The notes: generated from the letters alone by a model not told the origin. A stretch of DNA of 64,000 nucleotides from Pseudomonas sp. A34-9 (GCF_029543085.1 NZ_CP119967.1:3622501-3686500), one strand, 5' to 3'; shown: positions 25,115 through 34,587, counted from the stretch's first letter. Numbers and translations are program-made.

Positions 25115-27366
25115 TGAACGTTCGTATCGACCCTTCACTGCAAGCCCCACCACTGGATCTGCACGAACCGATCAATGTTTCGCGCAGACGTTTTCTGACC
25201 GGTACCGCCGTGGGTGCTCTGGTCCTCGGCTTCGGCCTGCCGCTGGGTGCGACACGCGTGCAAGCTGCCGTTGCGGCGGCGACGGCCGAGCGCGGCACGC
25301 AGGTCCCGGCGTTTCTCGAGATCCGCCCGGACAACCGCGTGCGTCTGCTCTGCCCGTTCATGGAAGGCGGACAAGGCACGTTCACGGCGATGGCGCAGAT
25401 CGTCGGTGAAGAGCTGGATGCCGACCCGTCGACCTTTCTGGTTGAGGCCGCGCCGCCCGGAGAGGCTTACGTGGTGATGGACAACGGCATGCGCATCACC
25501 GGCGGCAGCATGTCGGTACGCATGAGCTACCCGGTCATGCGCCGTCTCGGCGCCCTCGCCCGCGCCATGTTATTGCAGGCGGGCGCGCAACAACTTGGCG
25601 TGCCAGTCGGCGAGTTGAGCACCGAGCCAGGCAAAGTCGTGCACGCCAAGACGGGCCGCTCGCTGGCTTACGGTGTACTGGCCGAGCGCGCGATGGATCT
25701 GCCGGTTCCTGACCCGGCCTCCGTGACGCTGCGTGATCCGAGCCAGTTCCGCTGGATCGGCAAACCGGTCAAGCGTGTCGATGCCTACGACAAGTCAACC
25801 GGCAAGGCGCTCTACAGTATCGACCTGAAGGTCGACGACATGCTGCACGCCGCCGTTCAACATGCCCCGCGCCTCGGAATGACCGTGGGTAGCCTGCGCA
25901 ACGAAGACCAGATCAAGGCGATGAAAGGCGTGCATTCCGTGCATCGTCTGCCGGGTGCCGTGGCGGTGGTCGCCGAGCGCTGGTGGCACGCCAAACGTGC
26001 GGTCGAGGCGATCCAGGTCGACTGGCAAGAGCCCACGGCCGACAGCCAAGTGCGGCCGATGCCCGCCGACTTTTCCAGCGATGCCTGGTTCAAGCGCCTC
26101 GCTGAAGATAAAAGCCCCGCCAAAGATGATGAACATGAAGGCGACGTGGCTGCAATTCTCAAGGAGAGCAAGACCCGGATCGACGCCACTTACCACAACC
26201 AGTACCTGAACCACGGGCAGCTGGAGCCACCCTCAGCTCTGGCCCGATTCAATCCGGACGGCTCGCTGGAAGTCTGGTTGCCGAATCAGGCGCCGGATAT
26301 GTTCCGTGCCGACATTGCCAAACGCACAGGGTTGGATCTGTCGCGCATCACCTTGCATTCCCCGCTGCTGGGGGGATTCTTCGGCCGGCATTTTCTCTAT
26401 GACGCGGCCAGTCCCTATCCGCAGGCGATCGCGCTGTCCAAAGCGGTCGGCCGCCCGGTCAAACTGATCTGGAGCCGCGAAGAAGAGTTCCTGCGTGACG
26501 TGCTCCGCCCGGTTGCCGCAGTGAATTTCCGTGCCGCGCTGGACAACGACGGCTGGCCGCTGGCAATCGAAGCGATCAGCGCCACCGAAGGCCCGACCGA
26601 AGCCCTCGCCGGCAAGCAGGGAGAAAAACTCGACCCCACGGCACTTGAAGGGTTGTCAGGCAAGTCTTATGCGATCCCCAACAAGCGCATCGCGCAGATC
26701 TACGTCAAAGGCCCGGCGATGCTCGGTTACTGGCGTTCGGTAGGCAACTCGCTGAACGACTTCTTCTATGAATCGTTCCTTGACGAACTGGCCGACAAGG
26801 GTGGCAAGGACCCGTTCGACCTGCGCCTGCATCTGCTGCGTGACAACAAACGCCTGACCACGCTGCTGCAAGCAGTGGCTGAACTGTCCGGAGGCTGGAA
26901 GCGCGGCCCGTTTACCGCCGAGGATGGCAGCCGACGTGCGCGCGGCGTGGCGATGGCTTCGCCCTTTGGTACGGAGACGGCGGTGATCGCCGAGGTGTCC
27001 ATCGAGAACGGCCAGGTCAAGGTGCACGACATCTGGCAGGCGATTGACCCCGGCAGCATCGTCAACCCGGCCATTGTCGAGGCTCAGGTCAATGGCGCCG
27101 TTGCGCTGGGGCTGTCGCAAACTCTGGTGGAAGAGGCCGTGTGGGTGGATGGCAAACCCCGGGCGCGTAACTACGACTTGTATCCGATCCTGCCGCCTGC
27201 GCGGATGGCTCGGGTACACGTGCGTGTGGTCGAGAGCGGGGAAAAAATGGGCGGCATCGGTGAACCGCCGTTGCCAGCGGTCGCGCCCGCCGTCGCCAAC
27301 GCGGTGGCAAGGCTCACCGGCCAACGGGTGCGCAGCCTGCCCATGAGCCGACACACCTTCACTTGA
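25114..27366 (+). CDS. iorB: molybdopterin-binding subunit of molybdenum hydroxylase, IorB-like
   Basis: 750 residues with a Tat signal (VSRRRFLTGTAVGALVLGFGLPLG), so the holoenzyme is exported folded. Xanthine-dehydrogenase-family aldehyde oxidase domains follow, with MEGGQGTFTAMAQIVGEELD, GGFFGRHF (Mo-cofactor contact) and a C-terminal GGIGEPPLPAVAPAVANAV containing the catalytic Glu. AGGGAG precedes the ATG, which is chosen over a GTG one codon earlier. It forms an operon with the iron-sulfur subunit and the cytochrome. Confidence 0.9.
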   Translation: MNVRIDPSLQAPPLDLHEPINVSRRRFLTGTAVGALVLGFGLPLGATRVQAAVAAATAERGTQVPAFLEIRPDNRVRLLCPFMEGGQGTFTAMAQIVGEELDADPSTFLVEAAPPGEAYVVMDNGMRITGGSMSVRMSYPVMRRLGALARAMLLQAGAQQLGVPVGELSTEPGKVVHAKTGRSLAYGVLAERAMDLPVPDPASVTLRDPSQFRWIGKPVKRVDAYDKSTGKALYSIDLKVDDMLHAAVQHAPRLGMTVGSLRNEDQIKAMKGVHSVHRLPGAVAVVAERWWHAKRAVEAIQVDWQEPTADSQVRPMPADFSSDAWFKRLAEDKSPAKDDEHEGDVAAILKESKTRIDATYHNQYLNHGQLEPPSALARFNPDGSLEVWLPNQAPDMFRADIAKRTGLDLSRITLHSPLLGGFFGRHFLYDAASPYPQAIALSKAVGRPVKLIWSREEEFLRDVLRPVAAVNFRAALDNDGWPLAIEAISATEGPTEALAGKQGEKLDPTALEGLSGKSYAIPNKRIAQIYVKGPAMLGYWRSVGNSLNDFFYESFLDELADKGGKDPFDLRLHLLRDNKRLTTLLQAVAELSGGWKRGPFTAEDGSRRARGVAMASPFGTETAVIAEVSIENGQVKVHDIWQAIDPGSIVNPAIVEAQVNGAVALGLSQTLVEEAVWVDGKPRARNYDLYPILPPARMARVHVRVVESGEKMGGIGEPPLPAVAPAVANAVARLTGQRVRSLPMSRHTFT

Positions 27367-27383
27367 CCCGCGCCGGAGCGTCC

Positions 27384-28736
27384 ATGAATAACAGCCGATT
27401 CGCAAGAACCGCTGGCTGGCTGGCAGTGCCGTGCCTCGTCGCGGCGGGCCTGCTGGCCTGGTATGTCACCCGCGAGCCCGTCTCGCGCCTTGAAAACCAT
27501 CAGATCGCCGTGGCCGACATCGCCCCGGCGCTGGTCACCCGTGGCGAATACGTCGCCAGGCTCAGCGATTGCGTGGCCTGCCACAGCGTGCCGGGCGGTG
27601 CGCCGTTCGCCGGCGGCCTGGAAATGGCCACGCCGCTAGGCTCAATCCATGCGACCAATATCACCCCGGACACGGAGACCGGCATCGGCCACTACAGCCT
27701 GGCGGATTTCGACCGAGCGGTACGCCACGGCGTGGCTCCCGACAGTCGCCGGTTATACCCGGCGATGCCCTACCCGTCCTACGCCAAACTCAGTGACGAC
27801 GACGTGCGAGCGCTGTATGCGTTCTTCATGAAAGGCGTGGCCCCGGTCAAGCAGGCGAACATCCCCAGTGCCATTGCCTTTCCGCTGAACCTGCGCTGGC
27901 CGATTGCACTGTGGAACGGTGTGTTTGTCGACGCCGCGCCTTACGTGGCCAAACCGTCGCAGGATGAACGCTGGAACCGTGGCGCTTACCTCGTTCAAGG
28001 CGCCGGGCACTGCGGCAGTTGCCACACGCCGCGCGGCTTGGCGTTCAACGAGAAGGCACTGGATGAATCCAGTCAGCCGTACCTCGCTGGCGCCTTGCTC
28101 GACGGCTGGTACGCACCGAGCCTGCGTGATGATCACAACACCGGGCTGGGCCGCTGGAGCGAGCCGGAGATCGTGCAGTTCCTCAAGACCGGTCGCAATA
28201 AACACGCGGTGGTTTACGGCTCGATGACCGAAGCGTTCAACAACTCCACGCAGTTCATGAGCGATGATGATTTGACCGCGATTGCCCACTACCTGAAGTC
28301 GCTGCCAGGGGATCGCGAACGGGATGGCGCGCCGTGGCAGTACCAAGCGGTTTCGGCAGCCGAACGTCTGGACTCGCCCGGCGCCCACACCTACGTCACG
28401 CGCTGTGCTTCATGCCATGGCCTGGACGGCAAGGGTCAATCTGAATGGATGCCGCCGCTGGCGGGCGCCACCTCCGCACTGGCCAAGGAAAGCGCCTCGG
28501 CGATCAACATCACCCTCAATGGTTCGCAACGTGTCGTGGCTGCCGGTGTACCGGATGCCTATCGCATGCCGGCCTTCCGTGAGCAGCTGTCGGATCAGCA
28601 GATCGCCGAAGTGCTGACGTTCATGCGCAGCACCTGGGGCAATCAGGGCGATGCCGTTGATGCACAGGCGGTTGGCAAGCTGCGTGAACATACCGATCCG
28701 GCCAGCAGCAGCCCGATCATTCTGCAGATGCGCTAG
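27384..28736 (+). CDS. triheme membrane-anchored cytochrome c
   Basis: 450 residues. An N-terminal hydrophobic anchor (TAGWLAVPCLVAAGLLAWYV) is followed by three cytochrome c domains with heme motifs CVACH (63-67), CGSCH (210-214) and CASCH (341-345). This is the architecture of the cytochrome subunit of membrane alcohol/gluconate dehydrogenases and periplasmic aldehyde oxidases. GGAG precedes the ATG. It accepts electrons from the IorAB-type enzyme and feeds the respiratory chain. Confidence 0.92.
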   Translation: MNNSRFARTAGWLAVPCLVAAGLLAWYVTREPVSRLENHQIAVADIAPALVTRGEYVARLSDCVACHSVPGGAPFAGGLEMATPLGSIHATNITPDTETGIGHYSLADFDRAVRHGVAPDSRRLYPAMPYPSYAKLSDDDVRALYAFFMKGVAPVKQANIPSAIAFPLNLRWPIALWNGVFVDAAPYVAKPSQDERWNRGAYLVQGAGHCGSCHTPRGLAFNEKALDESSQPYLAGALLDGWYAPSLRDDHNTGLGRWSEPEIVQFLKTGRNKHAVVYGSMTEAFNNSTQFMSDDDLTAIAHYLKSLPGDRERDGAPWQYQAVSAAERLDSPGAHTYVTRCASCHGLDGKGQSEWMPPLAGATSALAKESASAINITLNGSQRVVAAGVPDAYRMPAFREQLSDQQIAEVLTFMRSTWGNQGDAVDAQAVGKLREHTDPASSSPIILQMR

Positions 28737-28747
28737 AGGAGAAGCTG

Positions 28748-28796
28748 ATGGAAAGCATCGACTTGCTGGTCCTGCGCACGGTGCGGGACCAGCAAG
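28748..28796 (+). pseudogene. xdhC: 5' remnant of an xdhC-type gene
   Basis: Eleven bases after the cytochrome stop, GAGGAG and an ATG begin MESIDLLVLRTVRD, which matches the usual start of XdhC/CoxI proteins that load the molybdenum cofactor and normally end such operons. After about 15 residues the similarity stops and the frame runs on as nonsense into the antisense strand of the lipoprotein gene, stopping at 28927. The gene has therefore lost nearly all of its length. Confidence 0.55.
28762..28796. repeat. hairpin at the truncation point of the xdhC remnant
   Basis: CTTGCTGGTCC and GGACCAGCAAG form a perfect 11-bp inverted repeat around a GC-rich, partly self-complementary centre (GCGCAC/GTGCG). 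No T-run follows. It begins inside the last recognisable xdhC codons. It may terminate the cytochrome transcript or mark the deletion junction. Confidence 0.6.
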
Positions 28797-28850
28797 TCGG
28801 CGAGCGTGTGTTGCGAGCCCGCCGTTCCCCTTGCCGGGCTAGCATCTTCG

Positions 28851-29090
28851 TCAAAGGTTGCAGCTGTACTGATACTCGAAGGGAAAAAAGACGGTGTCGA
28901 CCACCAAGGAAAACGGCGCGTCGATGAGTAAAAAAGGGATCAGCTTGCCTTTCGATGTGCCGACCAGCCACCAGTCAAAACGTAGCCCGATGTAGGGGCA
29001 GCGATGTTTGTCGTAATCCATCCGCATGGCGGTAGCCATACAGCCACCTAACGTGGCGATCAAACCCAGCAATATCAGTTTGCGAAACAC
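28851..29090 (-). CDS. YceK/YidQ-family lipoprotein
   Basis: 79 residues starting at a GTG with AAGGACG upstream. The lipobox is LGGC, so the mature protein would be lipid-anchored, and the sequence CPYIGLRFDWWL ... LLIDAPFSLVVDTVFFPFEY is typical of the small YceK/DUF1375 outer-membrane lipoproteins. Longer upstream frames lack a signal at the right place. Function unknown. Confidence 0.82.
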   Translation of the reverse strand: MFRKLILLGLIATLGGCMATAMRMDYDKHRCPYIGLRFDWWLVGTSKGKLIPFLLIDAPFSLVVDTVFFPFEYQYSCNL

Positions 29091-29300
29091 GTAACGTCCT
29101 TGATGACTTCCTTGGTCCTCGCATTTGATTGAAGCGCGACTGCCGCCGCCAGCGAACACAGGCTACCCACACTGGGCGAGTTCCTGATATCGGCCGACCC
29201 GAGTCGATCCTTAACGGCAGATGTGCTGCAATAGACATCGAAAAAGCCACATGACGGGTTAACTGGCCTGAACCGTTAACCGTCACCCGAGGAACCCTGA

Positions 29301-29510
29301 ATGCCGAAAAAACCGCCGGTCAGCAAAGAGGCCGCCACCGCAGCAGACATCGAGCGCTCTATTCAGGCCTTGAACAAAATGGCCGAACGTCTGTGGGGGG
29401 ATGGGCGTGAAGCCGAGGCCAAGGCGCTGCTCGATGCGCTGGATGCCTTGAACCGCGCACTCGACAGAATCCGCATTGGCGAGAGCCGCCGGGTTGTCAC
29501 CCTGCATTAG
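29301..29510 (+). CDS. small hypothetical protein, 69 aa
   Basis: Charged, helical, soluble protein (ADIERSIQALNKMAERLWGDGREAEAKALLDALDALNRALDRI) with GAGGA before the ATG. The heptad-like leucine spacing suggests a short coiled coil. No family was recognised; it stands alone between the lipoprotein and cupin genes. Confidence 0.6.
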   Translation: MPKKPPVSKEAATAADIERSIQALNKMAERLWGDGREAEAKALLDALDALNRALDRIRIGESRRVVTLH

Positions 29511-29561
29511 ATTCCCTAACGGTCATCAGCCCTGCCAGCGTGGCAGGGCCCGACCTGTGCC

Positions 29562-29975
29562 TTACGGTTTGAGTATCAGTACCGGCTCACCCTTCTTGAC
29601 GATGTAAGTTGCCAGTTCCGACCCTTTGTCCTGACCGACATTACGGGCGATATGCGCCACGCCCTCCGGAATGAACAGCGAATCCCCGGCCTTCAATGTG
29701 ACCGGCGCCCTGCCCTCCATTTGATACTCGAACGTGCCGCTGATCACATAAGCGACCTCCACGCCCGGATGGGCATGCCGGGGCGAGGTCACGCCCGGTT
29801 CGAAATCAACCCGCGCCTGAATCACTTCGCGGTCGGCCGCGCCGAGATCCTGATGGACCAGATCGGTGCGGCTCAACCCTTGCTGCCAGCTCTTGGGTTG
29901 AGCGTCGGCCGCGTGTGCGAAGCCGATCATCGAAGCGAAGATGGCTGCGGTAGCCAGAAACAGTGGACGGTGCAT
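29562..29975 (-). CDS. exported single-domain cupin protein
   Basis: 137 residues with a signal peptide (LFLATAAIFASMIGFAHA). The cupin core has RHAHPGVEVAYVISGTFEYQ (metal ligands His-His-Glu) and GDSLFIPEGVAH (second motif His). GAGAGG precedes the ATG at 29975; the 68 upstream codons in the same frame are non-coding. A periplasmic metal-binding role is likely, exact function unknown. Confidence 0.85.
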   Translation of the reverse strand: MHRPLFLATAAIFASMIGFAHAADAQPKSWQQGLSRTDLVHQDLGAADREVIQARVDFEPGVTSPRHAHPGVEVAYVISGTFEYQMEGRAPVTLKAGDSLFIPEGVAHIARNVGQDKGSELATYIVKKGEPVLILKP

Positions 29976-30096
29976 GGCGTGCCTCTCAAAGGTCGTGTTG
30001 GGGTGACCTCTACTGTGGGCGCGGCATGTAGAAGGGATGTGTCGCAAAGCCCGGCTTTGTTGTTTACGTGTGTCCTCGCACGGGGTTGATACACGC

Positions 30097-31023
30097 TTAT
30101 ACAAATGCCGCGTCGCCGGGGCGTTGCGCCAGCAGCCACGTTCTGAACGCCGTGATCTTGCGGGTATCGGCGGTTTCATGGGGCGTCACCAAATAGAAAC
30201 CCAAGTCATCCTTCAATCGCAGATCAAAGGGCGCAACCAGCCGGCCCGCACGCAGGTCATCGTCGACATACGTCGAACGCCCGATGCACACACCCTGCCC
30301 TTCCACCGCCGCTTGCACGGCCATCATTGCCAGGTCGAAGGTCAGACGCGGGCGCTCGGCCAGTTGCGCAGGCTCACCGGCGGCGCTCAGCCAGTTGTTC
30401 CAGTCGCCGGCGGTCATGCCACTGACTTGCAACAACGTGTGCTCGAGCAAATCGGCCGATGCGCTCAGGCTTTTCGACCCGCCGAGCAACGCCGGACTGC
30501 ACACCGGAAAAATCTCATCAGACATCAGGAAATCGGCGCGCAAGCCTTTCCAGTCACCTCGACCATAGCGAATCGCCGCATCAATGCCGCCGTGACGAAA
30601 ATCCACCAGGTCGGTGGAGGCGCTGATGCGGACATCGATGGCGGGAAACGCCTGCTGAAAGGACGGCAATCGCGGCAACAACCATTTGGAGGCGACCGAC
30701 ACCAAAGTGTTAATGGTCAACACACTATTGTGGTGTGACGCCAGTAACGTCTGCGTCGAATAGCGCAACGCCTGGAACGCCGCACGAATCCCGGGCAAGT
30801 ACGTCTGGCCGTGTTCAGTCAGCGCCAGCCCATCCTTCAGCCGCAGAAACAGACTCACACCCAACTCCTCCTCCAAGCGGCGGATCTGATGGCTGATAGC
30901 AGTTTGCGTGACATTCAGTTCTTCGGCGGCCTTGGTGAAACTCATATGCCGAGCGGCACATTCAAACGCTTTCAAGCCATTGAGCGAAGGGAGTCTGGCG
31001 ACCATGGCGAGTTCAGTACTCAT
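30097..31023 (-). CDS. LysR-family regulator, GcvA-like
   Basis: 308 residues. HTH: LNGLKAFECAARHMSFTKAAEELNVTQTAISHQIRRLEEELG. The effector domain has SVASKWLLPRLPSFQQAFPAIDVRISAS and DLVDFRHGGIDAAIRYGRGDWKGLRADFL, the pattern of GcvA-type regulators. It diverges from the glutathione transferase gene at 31116, which it probably controls from the 92-bp gap between them. Confidence 0.88.
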   Translation of the reverse strand: MSTELAMVARLPSLNGLKAFECAARHMSFTKAAEELNVTQTAISHQIRRLEEELGVSLFLRLKDGLALTEHGQTYLPGIRAAFQALRYSTQTLLASHHNSVLTINTLVSVASKWLLPRLPSFQQAFPAIDVRISASTDLVDFRHGGIDAAIRYGRGDWKGLRADFLMSDEIFPVCSPALLGGSKSLSASADLLEHTLLQVSGMTAGDWNNWLSAAGEPAQLAERPRLTFDLAMMAVQAAVEGQGVCIGRSTYVDDDLRAGRLVAPFDLRLKDDLGFYLVTPHETADTRKITAFRTWLLAQRPGDAAFV

Positions 31024-31115
31024 GAGATTTTGTCATACGCTAGCACCGCAAATGACCTTTGCGAAGCCCTGCCCCTGCAAGGGATGCTGACACTTCCTCA
31101 CCCACTGGAAGTGCC

Positions 31116-31727
31116 ATGAAACTGTATTTCGCCCCCATGACCTGTTCGCTGGCGCCCCACATTGTGTTGCGCGAAGCGGGCCTGCCCTTCGAGCTGATTC
31201 GCGTCAACAACCAGAGCAAGCGCACGGCCGACGGGCAAGACTTTCGCGACATCAACCCCAAGGGCTACGTCGCTGCGCTGGTCCTGGATAACGGTGAAGT
31301 GCTGACAGAAGGTCCGGCGATCTTGCAGCTCCTCGCCAATCAGGTTCCCGATAGCGCGCTGGCGCCGACACTCGGCAGTTGGGCGCGGACGCGCTTGCAG
31401 GAATACCTGAATTTCATCAGCGCGGAAATTCACGGTGGCTGTGCACCGCTGTTTGACGCGCAGATTCCCCAAGCGACCAAAACGATTTTTACGCAAAAAC
31501 TGTTCAAACGCCTGGACTACCTGAACCGCAGGCTGGTGGATCAGGACTATTTGCTGGGCACATTCGGCGTCGCCGATGCCTACCTGTTCACCGTGCTGAC
31601 GTGGCTGCCAAACTTCAATATCGACCTGCAGGACTGGCCGGCGTTGGCCGCCCACTCGCGTCGCATCGCCGCCCGCCCCAGCGTCGTTGCAGCCATAGCG
31701 GCAGAAGCGGCGACGCAGCCGGTTTGA
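31116..31727 (+). CDS. glutathione S-transferase, beta-like
   Basis: 203 residues. Thioredoxin-fold N-terminus with Cys10 in TCSLAPHIVLREAGLPFE, the bacterial beta-class pattern, and the cis-Pro/TEGPAILQLLA glutathione contact. The helical C-terminal domain contains LLGTFGVADAYLFTVLTW. GGAAG precedes the ATG at 31116. Cytoplasmic detoxification or thiol-exchange enzyme, paired with the divergent LysR gene. Confidence 0.9.
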   Translation: MKLYFAPMTCSLAPHIVLREAGLPFELIRVNNQSKRTADGQDFRDINPKGYVAALVLDNGEVLTEGPAILQLLANQVPDSALAPTLGSWARTRLQEYLNFISAEIHGGCAPLFDAQIPQATKTIFTQKLFKRLDYLNRRLVDQDYLLGTFGVADAYLFTVLTWLPNFNIDLQDWPALAAHSRRIAARPSVVAAIAAEAATQPV

Positions 31728-31822
31728 TCAATCCCTAACAGACGGCCCGTGCGCAAACGGGCCATGTCGGCCCCGAATCTGTAAACTGCTGCGATCTTTA
31801 CTCGCTCAAACAAGGGATCCGC

Positions 31823-32203
31823 ATGGCTAACCAAGACATCACCTTCACCCCCGATCCGGACGCAGACTCGATTTCGTCGGACGTCACCACGTTCAACGGG
31901 ATCATGATGTCCACGCAGATCCCGACCCGTGCCGATGGCAGTCTGGAACTGGGCGATATCACCCTGCAAAGCGAATGCACCCTGCAAGCGCTGAAGGTGG
32001 CGCTGGAACGTGCCGGCAGCTCGATGGACCGGGTGATGCACCTGACCATCTACCTCACCGACATGGCGGATCGCGCGGCATTCAATGAGGTTTACAAGCG
32101 CTACTTCGCCAAACCATGGCCAGTGCGTGCGGCGGTCGGCGTTGCCTCGTTGGCCGTTGAAGGCATGCGCGTGGAAGTAACTGCGATGGCTGCCAAGGCC
32201 TGA
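31823..32203 (+). CDS. RidA/YjgF-family protein
   Basis: 126 residues, the family size. It has ALKVALERAGSSMDRVMHLTIYLTDMADRAAFNEVYKRYF and the C-terminal VRAAVGVASLAVEGMRVEVTAMA. RidA proteins hydrolyse reactive enamine/imine intermediates; the catalytic Arg of canonical RidA is in the RAAV position here. AAGGGAT precedes the ATG. Stand-alone gene. Confidence 0.85.
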   Translation: MANQDITFTPDPDADSISSDVTTFNGIMMSTQIPTRADGSLELGDITLQSECTLQALKVALERAGSSMDRVMHLTIYLTDMADRAAFNEVYKRYFAKPWPVRAAVGVASLAVEGMRVEVTAMAAKA

Positions 32204-32220
32204 CCTCACACCGCCAGACC

Positions 32221-32250
32221 CTGTGGGAGCGAGCTTGCTCGCTCCCACAG
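32221..32250. repeat. extragenic palindrome CTGTGGGAGCGAGC
   Basis: Two perfect 14-bp arms separated by TT. This is one of the commonest dispersed extragenic palindromes in P. fluorescens-group genomes. It may end the RidA transcript. Confidence 0.75.
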
Positions 32251-32292
32251 GTTTCACTGTCGTACGCAAGGTTTTGTGTCCGGCCCAAGTCC

Positions 32293-32379
32293 TGTAGGAG
32301 CTGTCGAGTGGAACGAGGCTGCGATCTTTTGATCGTTGAAAACACGATCAAAAGATCGCCGCGTGCCGCAACTCCTACA
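32293..32379. repeat. extragenic palindrome of the GCGATCTTTTGATC family, copy 1
   Basis: 16-bp arms GCGATCTTTTGATCGT / ACGATCAAAAGATCGC (32321-32336 and 32344-32359) with outer GTAGGAG / CTCCTAC. Relatives occur at 47489, 52852 and 62456. Confidence 0.75.
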
Positions 32380-32485
32380 AAAGCGGGATCAGGCCTGCGA
32401 TGGCCATCGGGCAGCGCAGGCGTGCCGGGCGCGCGTTTCGCGGCTACAATGCGCGCCTAACCGTGACAGCCTGACTAAAAAAACT

Positions 32486-34474
32486 ATGTCCTTGCCCAAG
32501 CATCATCTGGAATTGCTCAGCCCTGCCCGCGATGTGGCCATCGCCCGTGAGGCGATCCTGCACGGCGCCGACGCCGTCTACATCGGCGGCCCGAGCTTCG
32601 GCGCGCGCCACAACGCCTGTAACGAAGTCGGCGAAATCGCCGAACTGGTCGAGTTCGCCCGCAAGTATCACGCGCGCATCTTCACCACCATCAACACCAT
32701 CCTGCACGACAACGAACTGGAGCCGGCGCGCAAGCTGATCCATCAGTTATATGACGCCGGCGTCGACGCGCTGATCGTTCAGGATCTGGGCGTGATGGAG
32801 CTGGACATTCCGCCGATCGAGCTGCACGCCTCGACCCAGACCGACATCCGCACCCTTGAGCGGGCGAAGTTCCTCGATCAGGCCGGCTTCTCGCAACTGG
32901 TCCTGGCCCGCGAGCTGAACCTGCAGGAAATCCGCGCGATCGCCGACGAAACCGACGCCGCCATCGAATTCTTCATCCATGGCGCGTTGTGCGTAGCCTT
33001 CTCCGGCCAGTGCAATATTTCCCACGCGCAGACCGGTCGCAGTGCCAACCGTGGTGACTGCTCGCAGGCCTGCCGTTTGCCGTACACCCTCAAAGATGAA
33101 AAGGGTGGCGTGATCGCCTACGAAAAGCACCTGCTGTCGATGAAAGACAACAACCAGAGCGCCAACATCCGCGACCTGGTTGAAGCCGGTGTGCGTTCGT
33201 TCAAGATCGAAGGTCGCTACAAAGACATGGGCTATGTGAAGAACATCACTGCCTATTACCGTCAGCGCCTCGACGACGTACTGGAAGATCGCCCGGACCT
33301 GGCCCGTGCTTCCAGCGGCCGCACCGCGCACTTCTTCCTGCCCGACCCGGAAAAGACCTTCCACCGTGGCAGCACCGACTACTTCGTCACCGATCGCAAG
33401 ATCGACATCGGCGCTTTCGACTCGCCGACCTTCACCGGTTTGCCGGTGGGTATCGTCGAAAAAGTCGCCAAGCGTGACATGCAGGTCGTGACTCACGAGC
33501 CACTGTCCAACGGTGACGGCCTCAACGTGCTGGTCAAACGCGAAGTGGTCGGTTTCCGCGCCAACATCGCTGAAGCCAAAGGCGAGTTCGAAGAAGACGG
33601 CGAGAAGCGCTATCGCTACCGCGTCGAGCCGAACGAAATGCCGGAAGGCCTGTACAAGCTGCGCCCGAACCATCCGTTGAATCGCAACCTCGATCACAAC
33701 TGGCAACAGGCGCTGCAAAAGACTTCGTCCGAGCGTCGCGTGGCCCTGAGCTGGATCGCGCGTCTGCGCGAAGAGCAGCTGGAAGTGACCGCTACCAGTG
33801 AAGAAGGCATCAGCGCCAGCGTCACCCTCAACGGCCCGTTCGGCGTGGCCAACAAGCCTGAGCAAGCACTCGAGCAATTGCGCGATCTGCTCGGCCAGCT
33901 CGGCACCACGCAGTACCACGCCACCGACATCAAACTGGATGCGCCACAGGCGTTCTTCATCCCCAACTCGCAGCTTAAAGCCCTGCGTCGTGAAGTGATC
34001 GAAGCCCTGACTGCCGCCCGTGTCGCCGCTCATCCGCGTGGCAGCCGTAAAGCCGAAACCAGCCCGCCGCCGGTGTACCCGGATTCGCACCTGACGTTTT
34101 TGGCCAACGTCTACAACCAGAAGGCCCGCGACTTCTACCACCGTCACGGCGTGAAGCTGATTGACGCGGCGTATGAAGCGCACGAAGAGCCGGGCGAAGT
34201 GCCGGTGATGATCACCAAGCACTGCCTGCGCTTCTCTTTCAACCTGTGCCCGAAACAGGCGAAAGGCGTGACCGGCGTGCGCACCAAAGTCGCGCCGATG
34301 CAGTTGATCCACGGCGATGAAGTGCTGACGCTGAAGTTCGACTGCAAGCCGTGCGAGATGCACATCATCGGCAAGATGAAAGGCCACATCCTCAACCTGC
34401 CGCAACCGGGCAGCGTGGTCGGCCACATCAGCCCTGAAGACCTGATGAAAACCATCCCGCGCGCACCGCACTGA
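32486..34474 (+). CDS. rlhA: 23S rRNA 5-hydroxycytidine C2501 synthase, U32 peptidase family
   Basis: 662 residues, the length of E. coli RlhA (YdcP), and near-identical to it over long stretches (HLELLSPARDVAIAREAILHGADAVYIGG, FFIHGALCVA, GRSANRGDCSQACRLPYTLKD). Cys169, Cys176, Cys192 and Cys196 form the conserved cluster thought to bind the iron-sulfur centre. The enzyme hydroxylates C2501 of 23S rRNA using prephenate-dependent chemistry (family knowledge). The ATG at 32486 begins the conserved region; the frame upstream crosses a repeat. The long antisense frame over this gene is a codon-bias shadow. Confidence 0.92.
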   Translation: MSLPKHHLELLSPARDVAIAREAILHGADAVYIGGPSFGARHNACNEVGEIAELVEFARKYHARIFTTINTILHDNELEPARKLIHQLYDAGVDALIVQDLGVMELDIPPIELHASTQTDIRTLERAKFLDQAGFSQLVLARELNLQEIRAIADETDAAIEFFIHGALCVAFSGQCNISHAQTGRSANRGDCSQACRLPYTLKDEKGGVIAYEKHLLSMKDNNQSANIRDLVEAGVRSFKIEGRYKDMGYVKNITAYYRQRLDDVLEDRPDLARASSGRTAHFFLPDPEKTFHRGSTDYFVTDRKIDIGAFDSPTFTGLPVGIVEKVAKRDMQVVTHEPLSNGDGLNVLVKREVVGFRANIAEAKGEFEEDGEKRYRYRVEPNEMPEGLYKLRPNHPLNRNLDHNWQQALQKTSSERRVALSWIARLREEQLEVTATSEEGISASVTLNGPFGVANKPEQALEQLRDLLGQLGTTQYHATDIKLDAPQAFFIPNSQLKALRREVIEALTAARVAAHPRGSRKAETSPPPVYPDSHLTFLANVYNQKARDFYHRHGVKLIDAAYEAHEEPGEVPVMITKHCLRFSFNLCPKQAKGVTGVRTKVAPMQLIHGDEVLTLKFDCKPCEMHIIGKMKGHILNLPQPGSVVGHISPEDLMKTIPRAPH

Positions 34475-34546
34475 GTGGTTGGCGAGTACGGTGCTTTGGC
34501 GCCGTACTCGCCTGCCCCGCTTTGCCTGGCCAAATCGCAGGCATAA

Positions 34547-34581
34547 AAAAACGCCAACTTCTTGCGAAGTTGGCGTTTTTT
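34547..34581. terminator. bidirectional terminator between rlhA and tRNA-Gln
   Basis: A long stem AAAACGCCAACTTC/GAAGTTGGCGTTTT with loop TTGC and T-runs in both directions. It ends the tRNA transcript on the minus strand and rlhA on the plus strand. Confidence 0.88.
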
Positions 34582-34587
34582 CGAATA

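Noticed and set aside
28651..28842. 63-aa plus-strand frame over the cytochrome end and xdhC remnant
   Set aside because: It overlaps the real cytochrome gene in another frame and has no start signal.
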